A stretch of 64,000 bases of DNA. It comes from Odontesthes bonariensis. Lineage: Eukaryota; Chordata; Actinopteri; Atheriniformes; Atherinopsidae. The stretch's first letter is position 1; each line of letters starts with the position of its first letter. Positions 46,412 through 58,429 of this stretch are shown in pieces. The stretch spans positions 3,340,470-3,404,469 of the forward strand of contig NC_134526.1 in assembly GCF_027942865.1 (NCBI RefSeq), given 5' to 3'. Position numbers and translations under genes: made by a program. The notes below the pieces were generated by a model, which saw only the letters and a list, made by a program, of their open reading frames with translations, ran no database searches and was not told where the DNA came from.

Positions 46412-47800
46412 AACCAGAGTTAGTTCAGCTCTGAGCAGCTTTAAAGTGAATATCTGCTCTGAGCTGCTTTCTCCTCCAGCACAGTCTGAACCCTCTCAGA
46501 CCAGCTTTCTGTCCTTTCTTTAAGGAGTCTTCAGGAATAGTTCTCCAGGCTTCTTGAAGGACATCCCAAAGCTCTTCTTTGGATGTGGGCTGCCTTTTGT
46601 TGCGTTCTCTGCCAACATGATCCCACACTGCTTCAGTAATGTTGAGCTCCGGGCTCTGGGGAGGATTCATCCCTCCATCAGACCTGCTGCCACTGATTTT
46701 CAGCCCACTTCTTGTGTCCTTTGGCCCAGCTCAGCCTTTTCTCCCTGTTTCCCTTCCTTAAGAACGGCTTCCTGACAGCCACCCTTCCATGGAGCCCATT
46801 TCTGATGAGGCTTGGGCCAACAGCAGATGGATCAGCTGAAGGCCCAGATGCATCTCTCAGCTCCTGTGTCAGGTCTTTGCTGGATGTTTTCCTCTTTCTT
46901 AAGGACATCACTTTCAGATCCTGTTCATCTGCTGGAGATAGTTCTTTAGGCCTGACACTTCTTCTTCTGTCCTCCACTTGTCCAGTTTCCTCAAATGTTT
47001 TAAGGACACACTGCACACCATGCTGAGATATGCCAAGTTTTCAGCTAACAGCTCTTTGGGAATCACCTTGTTGCTGCAGAAATCCTGTTTTCTGTCTGTC
47101 ACACTGTGTTATCTTTGCTGTTTTTCACACATGCAGCTGAAGAAATGGGAACAAATCTTAATTCCAGTCTAAAACCCACAAAGAGCTTCTAGATTATTCA
47201 TTTCTGGTGGCATAAAACAGTTTAAACATTTCATTTATATGAATTGTTCCATAATTAGTCATTAGATTATATCTTATATTCCTTTTTTAAGCTTTAAAAT
47301 GAATCTCATTCACTTTTCTTGATGTTGTATAACATATAATTCCTATTATTGTCTGTTTTTTTTCCTACTTTTAGACGTGATAAGATTAATTTTTTTGGGA
47401 TTAGGATTTTTTTTAAACTGAATTTCTTATATTAATTTGACTCTTTTGGTAACTGAAAGCAGTTTTAACGTAAATGTAAAAAAAAAGTTGAAACTATGAA
47501 GCTGTTTTTCAGAGATGCAGCTAAAGAAATGGGAACAAATGATGCGTCTCTGTGACAGGCTGCTGGGAACAAAGTGCCTAAAGATCCAGTTTAAAACGGC
47601 TTCTTTGCTAAGTTGGACACAACACTGGTTCATCCCTTGAGTTAGGAGCCTTTTTTTCTGCCTGAATGACTCATAGGTCAGAGTTAAGTGGCTGAACAAA
47701 GAAAAAACACATTCCTCTGAAAATGCTCAGGTACAAGGACTGGACCTAAAATGAGGGAAAAATCAGAAAATGTCCAAAGAAAAACTGGAAAATATAAGAA
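46412..47800 (-). mobile_element. Tc1-derived element (copy C), best preserved of the deleted family
   Basis: Minus-strand ORFs 46678-47016 (ETGQVEDRRRSVRPKELSPA through HKKWAENQWQQV) and 46425-46670 (PPQSPELNITEAVWDHVGRE to the C-terminus) are the two ends of a Tc1 transposase, with the same internal deletion as copy A. The about 380-bp insert is at 47130-47520. The left end runs to about 47800, beside a MITE. Confidence 0.87.
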
Positions 47801-47810
47801 AGTCTGGCTT

Positions 47811-48209
47811 CACTGGAAAAAATGCCCCTCCAAAATAAGTAAAAAAAACAACAAATAAAAGACGTTTTTGCTTGAAATAAGCAAAATAAATCTGCCAATG
47901 GAACTAGTGAAAATCGGCTTGTCAAGATTTCTTGAAATAAGATGTGATATTTGGGACTTTTGAGATAAAAGTGATCTTGAAATTAACTTTAAAAAAAAAG
48001 CTTGTTTCATATGATATGTGACTCAAAATAATTTGTTTTCAAGACTTTTTCACTTAACAAGATATTCCAGATGTATTGTCTTCCAACAAGTCCCTATATC
48101 TGGCTGAAATGGTGCTTGTTAGGCAGTTGTGTCTCATATTAAGTGTAATGAGATATTTTGACTAGAAATGAGACAAATATACTTGGTAAGATTTAGATTT
48201 TTTCCAGTG
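47811..48209. mobile_element. MITE of the CACTGGAAAAAA family, copy 2
   Basis: Ends CACTGGAAAAAA and TTTTTTCCAGTG, 399 bp, no ORF. The body matches 28455-28873. Confidence 0.88.
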
Positions 48210-49467
48210 TTCTTGGAAGGAAACAATGTCTAACGGTGCTTTGAACTGTCCATGTTCCACATTTCCACTGAATTCCATATGAATTTTAGTTGAATTCCTC
48301 TTGACAGACAGTCCAGACGTTGCTGTAAACAGCTGTAACTCTCGTCTGAACATAGATATTATTGTCAGATGTCTAAACAGAGACACTGAACATTACACGC
48401 CACTTGCATTGCTGTGAACAGGATCTCACCGTGCTTATTTACAGCCTCACAAAGCCAGGCTGTCAGCGCCACAATAGCACTGACAAAGTTTCTCCACCAA
48501 ATCTTATTCTGGTCACGATATAATCCACTTCACTCAACAGAGAAAGAGCAAGTTGTTTGACTGGTTTATTGGTTTCAGGTTTACTGTTTACTGGAGGTAT
48601 TCACACAACAAAAAACTGTCCTGAAAATATATAGTCAAAGTTTGTTGTAAACTAGTCAACATCAACTTCATAACAGGCTGTTTTACATCATTTAGAAAGT
48701 TCTGAAACGCTCTCTGAAGTTTTAATGTTGGTTTTGTACACAGAAAAACCTGATTTCTAAGACGCTATTCTGTTGATATTTATATTCTAAATGGGCCGGG
48801 CCTTTTCTCTTCAGTTACAGCTCAGCAATTAAATCATTGAACTCTTTTTCTATAGATGTCACAAATTCACTAATCACACTTGTCTCCACACGAGTGAGTC
48901 TGGCGTGGGCGAACAGTTCGTTGCATGATAAGGTATCTGGGCTGATGGCAACCAATCAGATGGTTCAAGTAAGAGGACAGGATTAAGATACATACGCTTC
49001 ACAGTTACTAGGAGACACGACACAGGTGGGATGCATTGATAATGTAATAACACGTGACCTGCTGTGACGGGCAGACCTGAGCTCAGTACACTGTTATCTG
49101 TGAAAAGAAAAGGAGTTTTCATGGGATTCGCCTTCTCACCGCAGGTTAGAGGTAGTTGACTAAAGTGAAAGTACAATCAGAAGGTTTGTTTGGACCACAA
49201 GCAGGGTATAAAACCTCCTCAGCCTTCCAACTGAAGCTCATTTATTTTGGATCCTTTGTTAAATTGCACAGTTTGTGCAGTTTGATGCACATTTTCACCT
49301 TAAATCAATCACCAACATCATTTCCACTTGCATCACCGAGCACTCTGTTCTGTGACAGTGTCATAAAAACCATCTTAAAGCTCCATCACCAATCCTCTTT
49401 AGGTTTCAGAGCGTCTGCTGAACTTTCTTTAGCACCACCATCAGGTATTTTAAAAGTTCTTTGTTCC
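48210..49467. other. intergenic, no gene recognised
   Basis: A TATA-like GGGTATAAAACC stands near 49204. The ORF after it (49156-49638) runs into a MITE and has no family features. Confidence 0.4.
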
Positions 49468-49471
49468 TTAA

Positions 49472-50362
49472 AGGAGAATTCCGGCCATTTAACAAACATA
49501 TCCCATCTGTTGGAGACCAAGGAAAGTTGGCCAAAGGGAAAACCGCGAGAAATTCTCATGCCCGCTGCGCAAAGTTGTCCGAGTGTGCTGATTTCCATGA
49601 AAGCGGGCTCTATCGGGCAAGCGTTTAACCTTTCCTGAGGCTCTTAACGTGTATCAAAATACTTTTGACCGAATTGGCCGTGGTGTCAGTAGCAATACAA
49701 TTCAACCCAGCGGCTAACCATACCGTTAGCTAGCACAGACATGATACATTTGGAGATTTCAAAAACAGCGCACCTACCTCTCTCAGCTTCCGTGTTCCAC
49801 AGGCGTGCGCACAAATCGATCGCATAGTCATACACTATAGTATAGTGTATATATATATATATATATATAGTATTCCAAAATTGTCTTTTTGTCCACCAAA
49901 AACGACCCTCGGGAACCGAACTACACATTGCCATGTTTGTCATGGCATGTTTGTTTGTTTGTTATTGTTTCCTATCGAACAGCTAGGTATGACTATAGTG
50001 TATGACTTCGGCGATCGATTTGTGCACACGCCTGTGGAACACGGAAGCTGAGAGAGGTAGGTGCGCTGTTTTTGAAATCTCCAAATGTATCATGTCTGTG
50101 CTAGCTAACGGTATGGTTAGCCGCTGGGTTGAATTGTATTGCTACTGACACCACGGCCAATTCGGTCAAAAGTATTTTGATACACGTTAAGAGCCTCAGG
50201 AAAGGTTAAACGCTTGCCCGATAGAGCCCGCTTTCATGGAAATCAGAGCAATTGGACAACTTTGCGCAGCGGGCATGAAAATTTGTTGCGGTTTTCCCTT
50301 TGGCAAACTTTCCTTGGTCTCCAACAGATGGGATATGTTTGTTAAATGGCCGGAATTCTCCT
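49472..50362. mobile_element. 891-bp hairpin MITE, TTAA target site
   Basis: Arms 49472-49840 and 49993-50362 are inverted copies of about 370 bp with few mismatches, around a loop of about 150 bp. Ends AGGAGAATTCCGG and CCGGAATTCTCCT are flanked by TTAA (49468-49471, 50363-50366), as for piggyBac-type elements. No transposase. Confidence 0.92.
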
Positions 50363-50369
50363 TTAAGCT

Positions 50370-51004
50370 TCCCAGTTGATGAAACTTCTGGATGCTGAAT
50401 CTTATCTATCAGTGCATGCCAGATGAGCTTTATTTAAAACTGTACAAACAGAAAAAGAGAAAAAAAAGTAATATCTCACATCAATAACTGCAAATGATCG
50501 TCACCAGTCAGCCAAACACTGCAAACTCACAGACTTAGAGGTGAGGGGCAGTCACCAAGAAAAGGCACAACCGGTTCTAATCTGTCAATATCAAGCCCTT
50601 AAATCTGGAACCAGGAGCTAAAAAGCCCCCTGTACCTGGAGCACAACTTCACAACTAAACCACCCATCAGCCTCTGCTGAAAGCTTTGAGAGCAAAGATC
50701 ATCATCCGTGCTGTAAAAATGCGCCTCAGGTTCAGAAAACTCATCTCAGCGTTGCCCCTTCGCTCCTCTACGATCGCTTGTTGGATTCTTGGTGACCTGT
50801 GCGAACGTTTATTCTTCTTACAGGAAACATCCAGATCGAACGACTTGAGCCATTTCTCCAGCTCCGTGTTCTTTTCTTCTATTTCTTTATCCATTTTTTT
50901 GGTAGTTCCAGTTGTTGATAATAATTCAAGGGTAGCCTAAAAGTCTGTGGCTTAATAAAACACAATGCCCTGTACTGTCTTGTATGTTTGTCCATATTAT
51001 TACA
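50370..51004. other. intergenic with one unassigned ORF
   Basis: Minus-strand ORF 50667-50894 (75 aa, starts MDKEIEEKNTELEKWLKSFD) has a plausible composition but no family that I recognise and no confirmed splice partner. Otherwise nothing seen. Confidence 0.35.
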
Positions 51005-51006
51005 TA

Positions 51007-52248
51007 CAGTAGCTCACAAAAGTGAGTACACCCCTCAGTGAAAATGTCCAAATTGTGCCCAACTGGGACGTGGATTACTGGAATCATGTCCTGTGGTCTG
51101 ATGAGACCAAGAATAAACTTATTTGGTTCAGATGGTGTCAAGCGGAGGAGTACAAAGACAAGTTTGTCTTCCCTACAGTCAAGCATGGTGGTGGGAGTGT
51201 CATAGTTTGGGGGCTGCACTGGGAAGCTACAGTTCTTTGAGGGAACCATGAGACATACCGAAGACTGGGCCGCAGGGCAGTATTCCAACATGATAACGAC
51301 CCCAAACACCCCTCCCAGACGACCACTGCCTCGCTAAAGAAACTGAGGGCATGTCTCCAGAGCTAAACCCTACTGAGCATCTGTGGGGCATCCTCAAACG
51401 GAAGGTCTCTAACGTCCACCAGCTCTGGGATGTCATCATGGAGGAGTGGACGAGGATTCCTGTGATGCCCAAAAGAGTTAAGGCAGTGCTGGAAAATACA
51501 ATTTAGGGTGTACTCACTTTTGTTGCCAGCGGTTTAGACATTAAAGGGACAGTTCGCCTCTTTTGACATGAAGCTGTATGACATCCCATATCAGCAACAT
51601 CATTTATGAACATCTTCTTACCCCCTGCTGCGTCCTGTGAGCCGAGTTCCAGGCGGCTAGTTGGCTGGGGTTTAAAACATAAAGTGTTTTGCTTCTCAAA
51701 ACAATATGCGTTCACTGCCTGCTGTGCAGCCCGAGCAGCAAACACCGTAACAGGCGCGGCTGTCGCTAGGTGGCTGAACGCATTGATACGAAGGGAGAGA
51801 AAATAGCGCCAAGCGATTGTGAGGTCTGACTTTTTCCTGTAGAACCATTTTGTGATGCAAATGTATTACTCTGTTGAACGCATATTGTTCTGAGAAGCAA
51901 AACGATTTATTTTTTAAACCCCAGCCAACTAGCCGGACTACCTTCATCAACACCAAAACGAGGCTGGAACTCTGCTCACAGGACGCAGCAGGGGGTAAGA
52001 AGATGTTCAGAAATGATGTTGCTGATATGGGATGTTACACAGCTTCATGTCAAAAGAGGCAAACTATCCCTTTAATGGATGTATGTTTAGTTATTTTGAG
52101 GGGACATCAAATTTACACTGTTATACAAGCTGTACCCTGACTACTTTGCATTGTATCAAAGGGTCATATCTTCAGTGTTGTCCCATGAAAAGATGTGATC
52201 AAATATTTGCAAAAATGTGAGGGGTGTAATCACTTTTGTGAGATACTG
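51007..52248 (+). mobile_element. Tc1/mariner element, degenerate, with nested MITE
   Basis: Inverted ends CAGTAGCTCACAAAAGTGAG and, reversed, CAGTATCTCACAAAAGTGAT, flanked by TA (51005-51006, 52249-52250). Transposase pieces: WNHVLWSDETKNKLIWF, VKHGGGSVIVWG, then LNPTEHLW-like sequence with frameshifts. The N-terminal half is deleted. A TTAA MITE sits at 51545-52071. Confidence 0.9.
51545..52071. mobile_element. TTAA-flanked MITE nested in a Tc1 element
   Basis: AGGGACAGTT and AACTATCCCT ends, with inverted arms of roughly 100-200 bp (shared CCTCTTTTGACATGAAGCTG and TACCCCCTGCTGCGTCCTGT). TTAA at 51541-51544 and 52072-52075. Confidence 0.88.
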
Positions 52249-52251
52249 TAT

Positions 52252-52633
52252 CGGTATCGTCTTCGGTCTGTTTAGCTGCCTGACTCTAAATGTATTTGAA
52301 GCCTATAGCTTCTCTCATTTCTTGATCCTCTTGTGGTTGTGCCGGTCTTTAAATGGGCACACCAGCTATTTTTATAGGTTTTAATGAAGTCGAGTGGCTC
52401 GCTAAAGACATTCATGCAACTTTATGCAACTTTGTGTTGTTATTAATGGCCTCAGCCTTCGAAATTCATGTCAGTCAAACAGTTTTGTGCATATGTGACC
52501 AACAGTGTCCTTCAGCCTTTCAGCTTACGGATGCTGGTTTTGCAAAAGTAAGCAGCCTTTTTCAACCCTTTTACCAAATATCAAAGGCCTGAGTGACAAA
52601 AGCTGCATCCTCCTCCTCGTCTTCTTCCTCCTT
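52252..52633. other. intergenic, downstream of mpv17l
   Basis: Likely mpv17l 3' UTR near the stop; otherwise no feature recognised. Confidence 0.45.
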
Positions 52634-55600
52634 TTAATTTTCTCTCTGTATCTTTTGCCTCTTTCGGGCCAGCCGGGCCTCACGTATCTCCTCCAGAGTT
52701 TTACGGGGGTCCATGACAAATGCCAGAGCCACGGCGGCAGTGCCATCGCCGCTCTGGCGTGAGAAGCACAGGAAGGTGGCCCAGAGGAAGGCGCAGCAGC
52801 CCATGAAGGCCGTTCGCAGGTGCAACGGCATCAGGACAAAGTTGAGAAACTGTGGAGAGGCGGTGGAAAAGCACAGAGTAGGGTTTTCTTTTAACAAAAA
52901 ACTGTAAATACTGTACGTTCTGTGATCTTATGCAGGCTTTAAGAGCTATAGCCTATATGCAGTGAATGCATAATAACTCTTAAGACTATAAAACATAACT
53001 GAATAGGTCAAACTATTCTACATTTAACCTGAAATTAAATGTAATTTTAGTATAAATTGAAACAGTATCTAATAGATACATATATGCTGTTCATTTTTGC
53101 TTAAATTGAGGTCACTTTTTTTATAGATGTCACCTGAAAACACTGAGTAAATGTCATAATGTTGAGATTAAAACAGCAAATGAAAAAGATTTAATCAGAG
53201 TTCTGAATAAATTAAACAGTTTATCTATCAGACAAAAGTACTAATGAGCCCATCAGCAATGAACTTTTACAGTAGACTTTTTATAGCACTATACGTCATT
53301 AACACATCAGTAACAACGTAAAATAAAAGTAATTTTAGTTGATATTCTAAAATCGTAGATTACATTTCCAGGAAAATGTTCAGAAATAAGTTGATGACTC
53401 ATCCTGCGCCAGGGGGCGTGTCCTAACTTTGTGTCCAATGAAATGCTTTCAGATTTTAGCACAGCTGATACTGAGTGGTGGTCCCTGCTCAGGCCAGTGC
53501 TGCTGACCAATCAGAGCAGACTTGACTTTTCCGGTGAAGGGCAGCCCCCCTAAACTGTACAATTTGTCAAATTTGTGACTTTTCTTTAAATCTACTTTCT
53601 GTCTGACGGCACAACAGTAAACACACATGATTAAAATAATAATTACCTGCATGAATGGCCAGTACATGAGTCCGGTCTGAAGAAGAAGAAAAAAAGAAAA
53701 ACAGAAGACATGATGAGTGATTTTTATAATGTCTCTCTGCATTTGTTCCTCAGATATATTTCAATATGAACATTCAGAGAAGAAACTGAGCAAAAAAGGT
53801 CTTTCTTGGTGAAAATAACAACCAAAGTTGCATAAATTGACTTTAACCTTAAAGAAAATGGGTAATATCTGTTATAATTACTTGGTGTTTGACTTCCAGC
53901 AGCCATTTTGCTTTTGATAACCTGCCACACAAACAGGTTCTGGGTTTTGGATTTAATGGCACTCACTTGTAATCAGTAATTTAGAGCAGAATATATGGTG
54001 CACCCACTTCTACATCCATTGTGCATCACAAGTCTACTAATTAATTTCCATATTATTCCTATAATTATTAGAGTTAGAGTAAGCCAATCACAGAAATAGT
54101 AGGGACAGGTGGTTTGTGAATATGGGAAAGTAATCTTAAATAGAACTGTTGACAAACTAATTCGGGGCAGAGACTGACCATATATCCACCTCTCCAGGCA
54201 CCGCTGCACCATATTAGCACTACATGTGATGTCCAATTCAGCCCTCTGAGACTTTTTACATTAAAATCAATTAAAGAGGAAAAATTGCAGTTTGAGAAAG
54301 TGTTGCGATACAAGACGTAATGTAATAATGTCAAATTAGTCCATTAAAAGTCCTTTATTCACAACGTTAAGATTGCTCCCTATCAGGCTGATAATAACTT
54401 ATATTTGATGATTATTTGGGATCCAGCCCTCATTTAGCAGTTAGTGGAGATCTGTGGAGAGTAACACGACACTATCATATTTGAAAATGCACGTATTGAT
54501 GTAATGTAATCAAACATTTTAAATATTTTATGGAATTAAACATGAAAATAAATCATGAACATCATGAAGGATCTAATTCATCTACAACAAAGCAGGCACA
54601 GTGATGGCATGTGGAGTGTGTTTGGTAGGATTTCACCGCCTACACAACCTGGACCTCTTTGACATTTTTATCCACTGCTGCACTCACGGATGAATTACCC
54701 CGCGTGCTCCCGCGCGCCGCTGAGCCCACAGAGCAAAAGCGGCACATGGCGCAATCTAGGTTAATCTGGCAGTGAGCTGGCAGCGGCAGCGGCCGAGTGT
54801 GACGGGAGCGAAGGTGACTTTCCCCGGCTGGATGCAGCCGAGGCCTTTCTTACCCTCCATGTGTTGAAGAATTTCTCCCTCCAGTCTTCAAAGAGATCCT
54901 CCTTTCCCTCCAAGAAGCTCACGCCTGAAGGACAGAGAAGAAGTTCAGGCAGAGATTACAGGGGTGACCTTTGGTGCGCTGTTACGCGTGATGTGAAAAC
55001 TGACTCCTGACCTTGGCCTATATGCCGTTTGACTGAGAGATAACCTTGACATGAAACCGCCCCTCCAGGGTCCTCAGAGTTTAAGCCTGTTTACAAACAG
55101 AATTTCCTCGAGTTTAAAGGTTTTTTCCTGAAGTTTTATAAGTTAAATTACTGCCGGAGTAAATGGAGCCAAAGACAGTCTGAGTCTGAACTCCAGTTTA
55201 ACGTTTAAACTTGGACGTTTTGGGCATCAGTTTCCCGTTAGATTGATTCTGACCTTCACAGGAGACCGCACCGTATATCTCACCAGAAACAGTAGGCCTA
55301 CGTGTTTGCACATTAATCTGATTTAAAAAAAACTTTGCCATCCTACCTGTGTAGAAGACACTGGTGGCCAAAGGCGACGCGAAGCTTTGGTCCAGCAGGA
55401 GTTTGCGGAACACCATCCCGGCTGACTTTCCAGGGAAACGTCTCTCCAGAGCGCGCAGCCAGAAGTAATTAAAGTTTCCATGGAAACTGATTGCCACTAT
55501 AGCAACATTGCGAGTGTGTTTCCAGTCCATGTGCTCCTTCTGAGCGATGAGCTGGTGGACAAAGTCACCGCCGGCGAATAAGCAGCCGTACAAAGTGACA

Positions 55601-55653
55601 TTGGCCAGCCATGGGAACCGCTTAGCGGCTTCTTTGAGCACCGCTCTCCTCAT
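52634..55653 (-). CDS. mpv17l: Mpv17-like protein, complete
   Basis: Small multi-pass membrane protein of the Mpv17/PMP22 family. Mammalian MPV17L is reported in mitochondria or peroxisomes and linked to reactive-oxygen metabolism. Exons on the minus strand: 55347-55653, 54854-54924, 53647-53676, 52634-52849. Phases G/GC, 0 and 0 join into 207 residues plus TAA. The start (MRRAVLKEAAKRFPW) is followed by the family N-terminus and FHGNFNYFWLRALERRFPG. The exon pair 3-4 yields the signature GLMYWPFMQ plus FLNFVLMPLHLRT, then GCCAFLWATFLCFSRQSGDGT. The charged C-terminal tail (LEEIREARLARKRQKIQREN) is slightly longer than I recall for the human protein. Intron 2 holds a GC-rich block and intron 3 a CCAAT pair. 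Confidence 0.95.
54680..54840. promoter_or_regulatory. GC-rich, CpG-rich block in mpv17l intron
   Basis: A sharp base-composition change just downstream (on the minus strand) of exon 54854-54924, with motifs such as CCCGCGCGCCGCTGAG and GGCAGCGGCAGCGGCC inside otherwise AT-rich intron. It could be an intragenic CpG island or alternative promoter. Confidence 0.3.
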
Positions 55654-56800
55654 TTTGGCACCGATGAAGAAGAAGAAGCAGTCAAGCTGGCGCTAAGGTT
55701 ACAAAACAGTCTGTCCTATACGGCTTCACTTCAGCAAACAAGACGCAAGCATAGCGGGGAAATACATCTAACAAGGCCTTGCTGTCACCCGGCTGGCTGA
55801 CAGGACGCAATCCATCTGTATGCGGTAATCAGGGGGGGATTATAGCCTACGTTTCCACCGGAAGCTGGAATATAATTCATTATCAGATTTCACAAGACTA
55901 GTGAGAAATCAAACTTCACCTAAAAAGTCTTGTAAACTATCCGATCTAATCGGTCTATTTGCGCTCTGTGTAAAACCTGCCGTCGCTCCACTTTCTTGGA
56001 GAAGATTTCCCTCTGAAAGCATCACATCCTGGAAATATGCGGGAAAACCACCCTGTGAAAGAGGTTTAAAAAGAAAAAGAAGGAGGAAAACTAATGGAAA
56101 AGTCTCCCCTGGAACACGAAACAAGTCTAGATAATTGTTTCAGCTCTGACTTGGCTGTGGCTCCGGTGTATCAGGTGCATCCCCTGAAACAAATCCTGCA
56201 GGTCAGGCGCTAATCTGAGGGATTGTTCCGGTCTCAGAGGCGCATCACCGCCTAAACTGCGTCACTGACATCAGCGACAGTTCGCGGTGCGCAGTTTAGA
56301 GCCGAGGCGCGCTCACAGTCCATGCGCTGTCAGATCAGTGGCGCACAAACCCGCACCGAGCTCAACACCTGTTTCCTTCATTCAAGTTGACCTTTCAAGA
56401 TGTTTCACGTGAATTAATGAACAAATAAATCTGATTTACAACAATTTTGAGGGTCGAAAGAGTAAAAATGCGTTCTGAGTGCTGCAGAAATCCGAGTGAA
56501 CAGAGTAGAATCCAGACCTTTATTGCAAAGTAAAAGCTTTACGCCCACCTTTAACCACTAGAGGACGTCGTCTTGCCACAAAGACACTGACAGTTATCCC
56601 AACTGTGGCTTGAACAAGGAAAGGAGCTGCTGTTCCTGTACAATCAGTGTCATTGGTGGTAATAGGAAACTGTTTTTTGATATCTTAGGATTTAAAATAG
56701 ATGTGTGATTAGTTACAAACCACACAAGGCAAACTGTTTAAAAATAGGTTGGATTTTTACAATGATCGAATATATTTATGTGTAATGACTTCCTATAGCT
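55654..56800. other. region upstream of mpv17l
   Basis: Probable mpv17l promoter side. No coding exon recognised; the GC-rich block is listed separately. Confidence 0.45.
56150..56380. promoter_or_regulatory. GC-rich block upstream of mpv17l
   Basis: CpG-containing segment (GAGGCGCATCACCGCC, GTTCGCGGTGCGCAG, GAGCCGAGGCGCGCTC) about 0.5-0.7 kb upstream of the mpv17l start. It may belong to the mpv17l promoter region or to a separate regulatory element. No ORF is convincing. Confidence 0.3.
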
Positions 56801-56812
56801 CCGTCTTTTAAA

Positions 56813-57960
56813 GTGACCTTGATCAATAGTTCTTATAGACTTTCTGAAGGTCTTTATTTGGACTTTGGCTTCTTTTTCACTCATTTTCAGCTCCTAACTC
56901 AAGGGATGAACCAGTGCTGTGTCCACACAGAACAGACAACTTAGCAAAGAAGCCGTTTTAAACTGGATCTTTAGGCACTTTGTTCCCAGCAGCCTGTCAC
57001 AGAGACACATCATTTGTTCCCATTTCTTTAGCTGCATGTGTGAAAAACAACTTCATAGTTTCAACTTTTTTGTACATTTACGTTAAAACTTCTTTCAGTT
57101 ACCAAAAGAGTCAAATTAATATAAGAAATTCAGTTTAAAAAATCCCAATCCCAAAAAACTAATGTTATCAGATCTAATAGTAGAAAAGTAGGAAAAAAAC
57201 AGACAATAATAAGAATTATATGTTATACAACATCAAGAAAAGTGAATGAGATTCATTTTAAAGCTTAAAAAAGGAATATAAGATATAATCTAATGACTAA
57301 TTATGGAACAATTAATATAAATGAAATGATTAAACTGTTTTATGCCACCAGAAATTAATAATCTAGAAGCTCTTTGTGGGTTTTCGACTGGAATTAAGAT
57401 TTGTTCCCATTTCTTTAGCTGCATGTGTGAAAAACAGCAAAGATAACACAGTGTGACAGACAGAAAACAGGATTTCTGCAGCAACAAGGTGATTCCCAAA
57501 GAGCTGTTAGCTGAAAACTTGGCATATCTCAGCATGGTGTGCAGTGTGTCCTTAAAACATTTGAGGAAACTGGACAAGTGGAGGACAGAAGAAGAAGTGT
57601 CAGGCCTAAAGAACTATCTCCAGCAGATGAACAGGATCTGAAAGTGATGTCCTTAAGAAAGAGGAAAACATCCAACAAAGACCTGACACAGGAGCTGAGA
57701 GATGCATCTGGACCTTCAGCTGATCCATCTGCTGTTGGCCCAAGCCTCATCAGAAATGGGCTCCATGGAAGGGTGGCTGTCAAGAAGCCGTTCTTAAGGA
57801 AGGGAAACAGGGAGAAAAGGCTGAGCTGTGCCAAAGGACATGTTTTATTTTATGTTTCATTAAATCACTGCACCTATTTCTTGTTTTTCAGGAGATATAT
57901 AAAGAAATCAGAGGTGGATCAAGACTTTTGCTCAATGTTATAAAGGTTTTTTATTTCCCA
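56813..57960 (+). mobile_element. Tc1-derived element (copy D), 3' truncated transposase
   Basis: The left end TCTTTTAAAGTGACCTTGAT matches copy A. The about 380-bp insert lies at about 57050-57430 between 34-bp direct repeats (TTTGTTCCCATTTCTTTAGC and following). Frame 57539-57943 repeats the N-terminal transposase and stops matching after LSCAKGH, where the rest is deleted to the 3' end. Confidence 0.87.
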
Positions 57961-58429
57961 CATTTTGCTTTATAGTAAACTGGACATGTTTTGCATCTTT
58001 ATTAGACAGATGCACACAGCTGGAGATTTTGGGGCTCATTGGGGGTCTGTGGCTTCTGGGATGTTATTCAATTTGCCAATTTCCCTTTATAGTTCCAAAG
58101 ATAATGTTTAACATTATCAACCGTCACTTACTGCGGTGGTAAAGCAGTTAAACAATTATTACTGTATAGTTTTATTTGTTAAGTGTCAAGAATCAGCCCC
58201 TAAATCTGAGTCTTCACATGTATTTGTGCATTTTCTTTGTGCTATGACCTATTTCAGGAGTGTTTATCATCACAATCATACAATCCTGTATCACAAATAA
58301 ACAACAGAAAATATCTATAATTAGATATAGGAAAAAAATATTAAAAAGTTTGTAAATGTGAAACACACACCAACATTTCATCAGCCACTCTTTACTCAGA
58401 GAGCCCCCCTAGAGGGCAAAAGGGAGTGT
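57961..58429. other. intergenic, no gene recognised
   Basis: AT-rich with no identifiable element. Confidence 0.4.

Noticed and set aside
46554..47172. ORFs antisense to the Tc1-derived copies (e.g. the repeated MSSFLKCF frame at 35952, 46978, 57290)
   Set aside because: They recur only because the transposon recurs; the opposite strand holds recognisable transposase.
49156..49638. 160-codon ORF after a TATA-like GTATAAAA
   Set aside because: Runs into the hairpin MITE, has no family features and no splice support.
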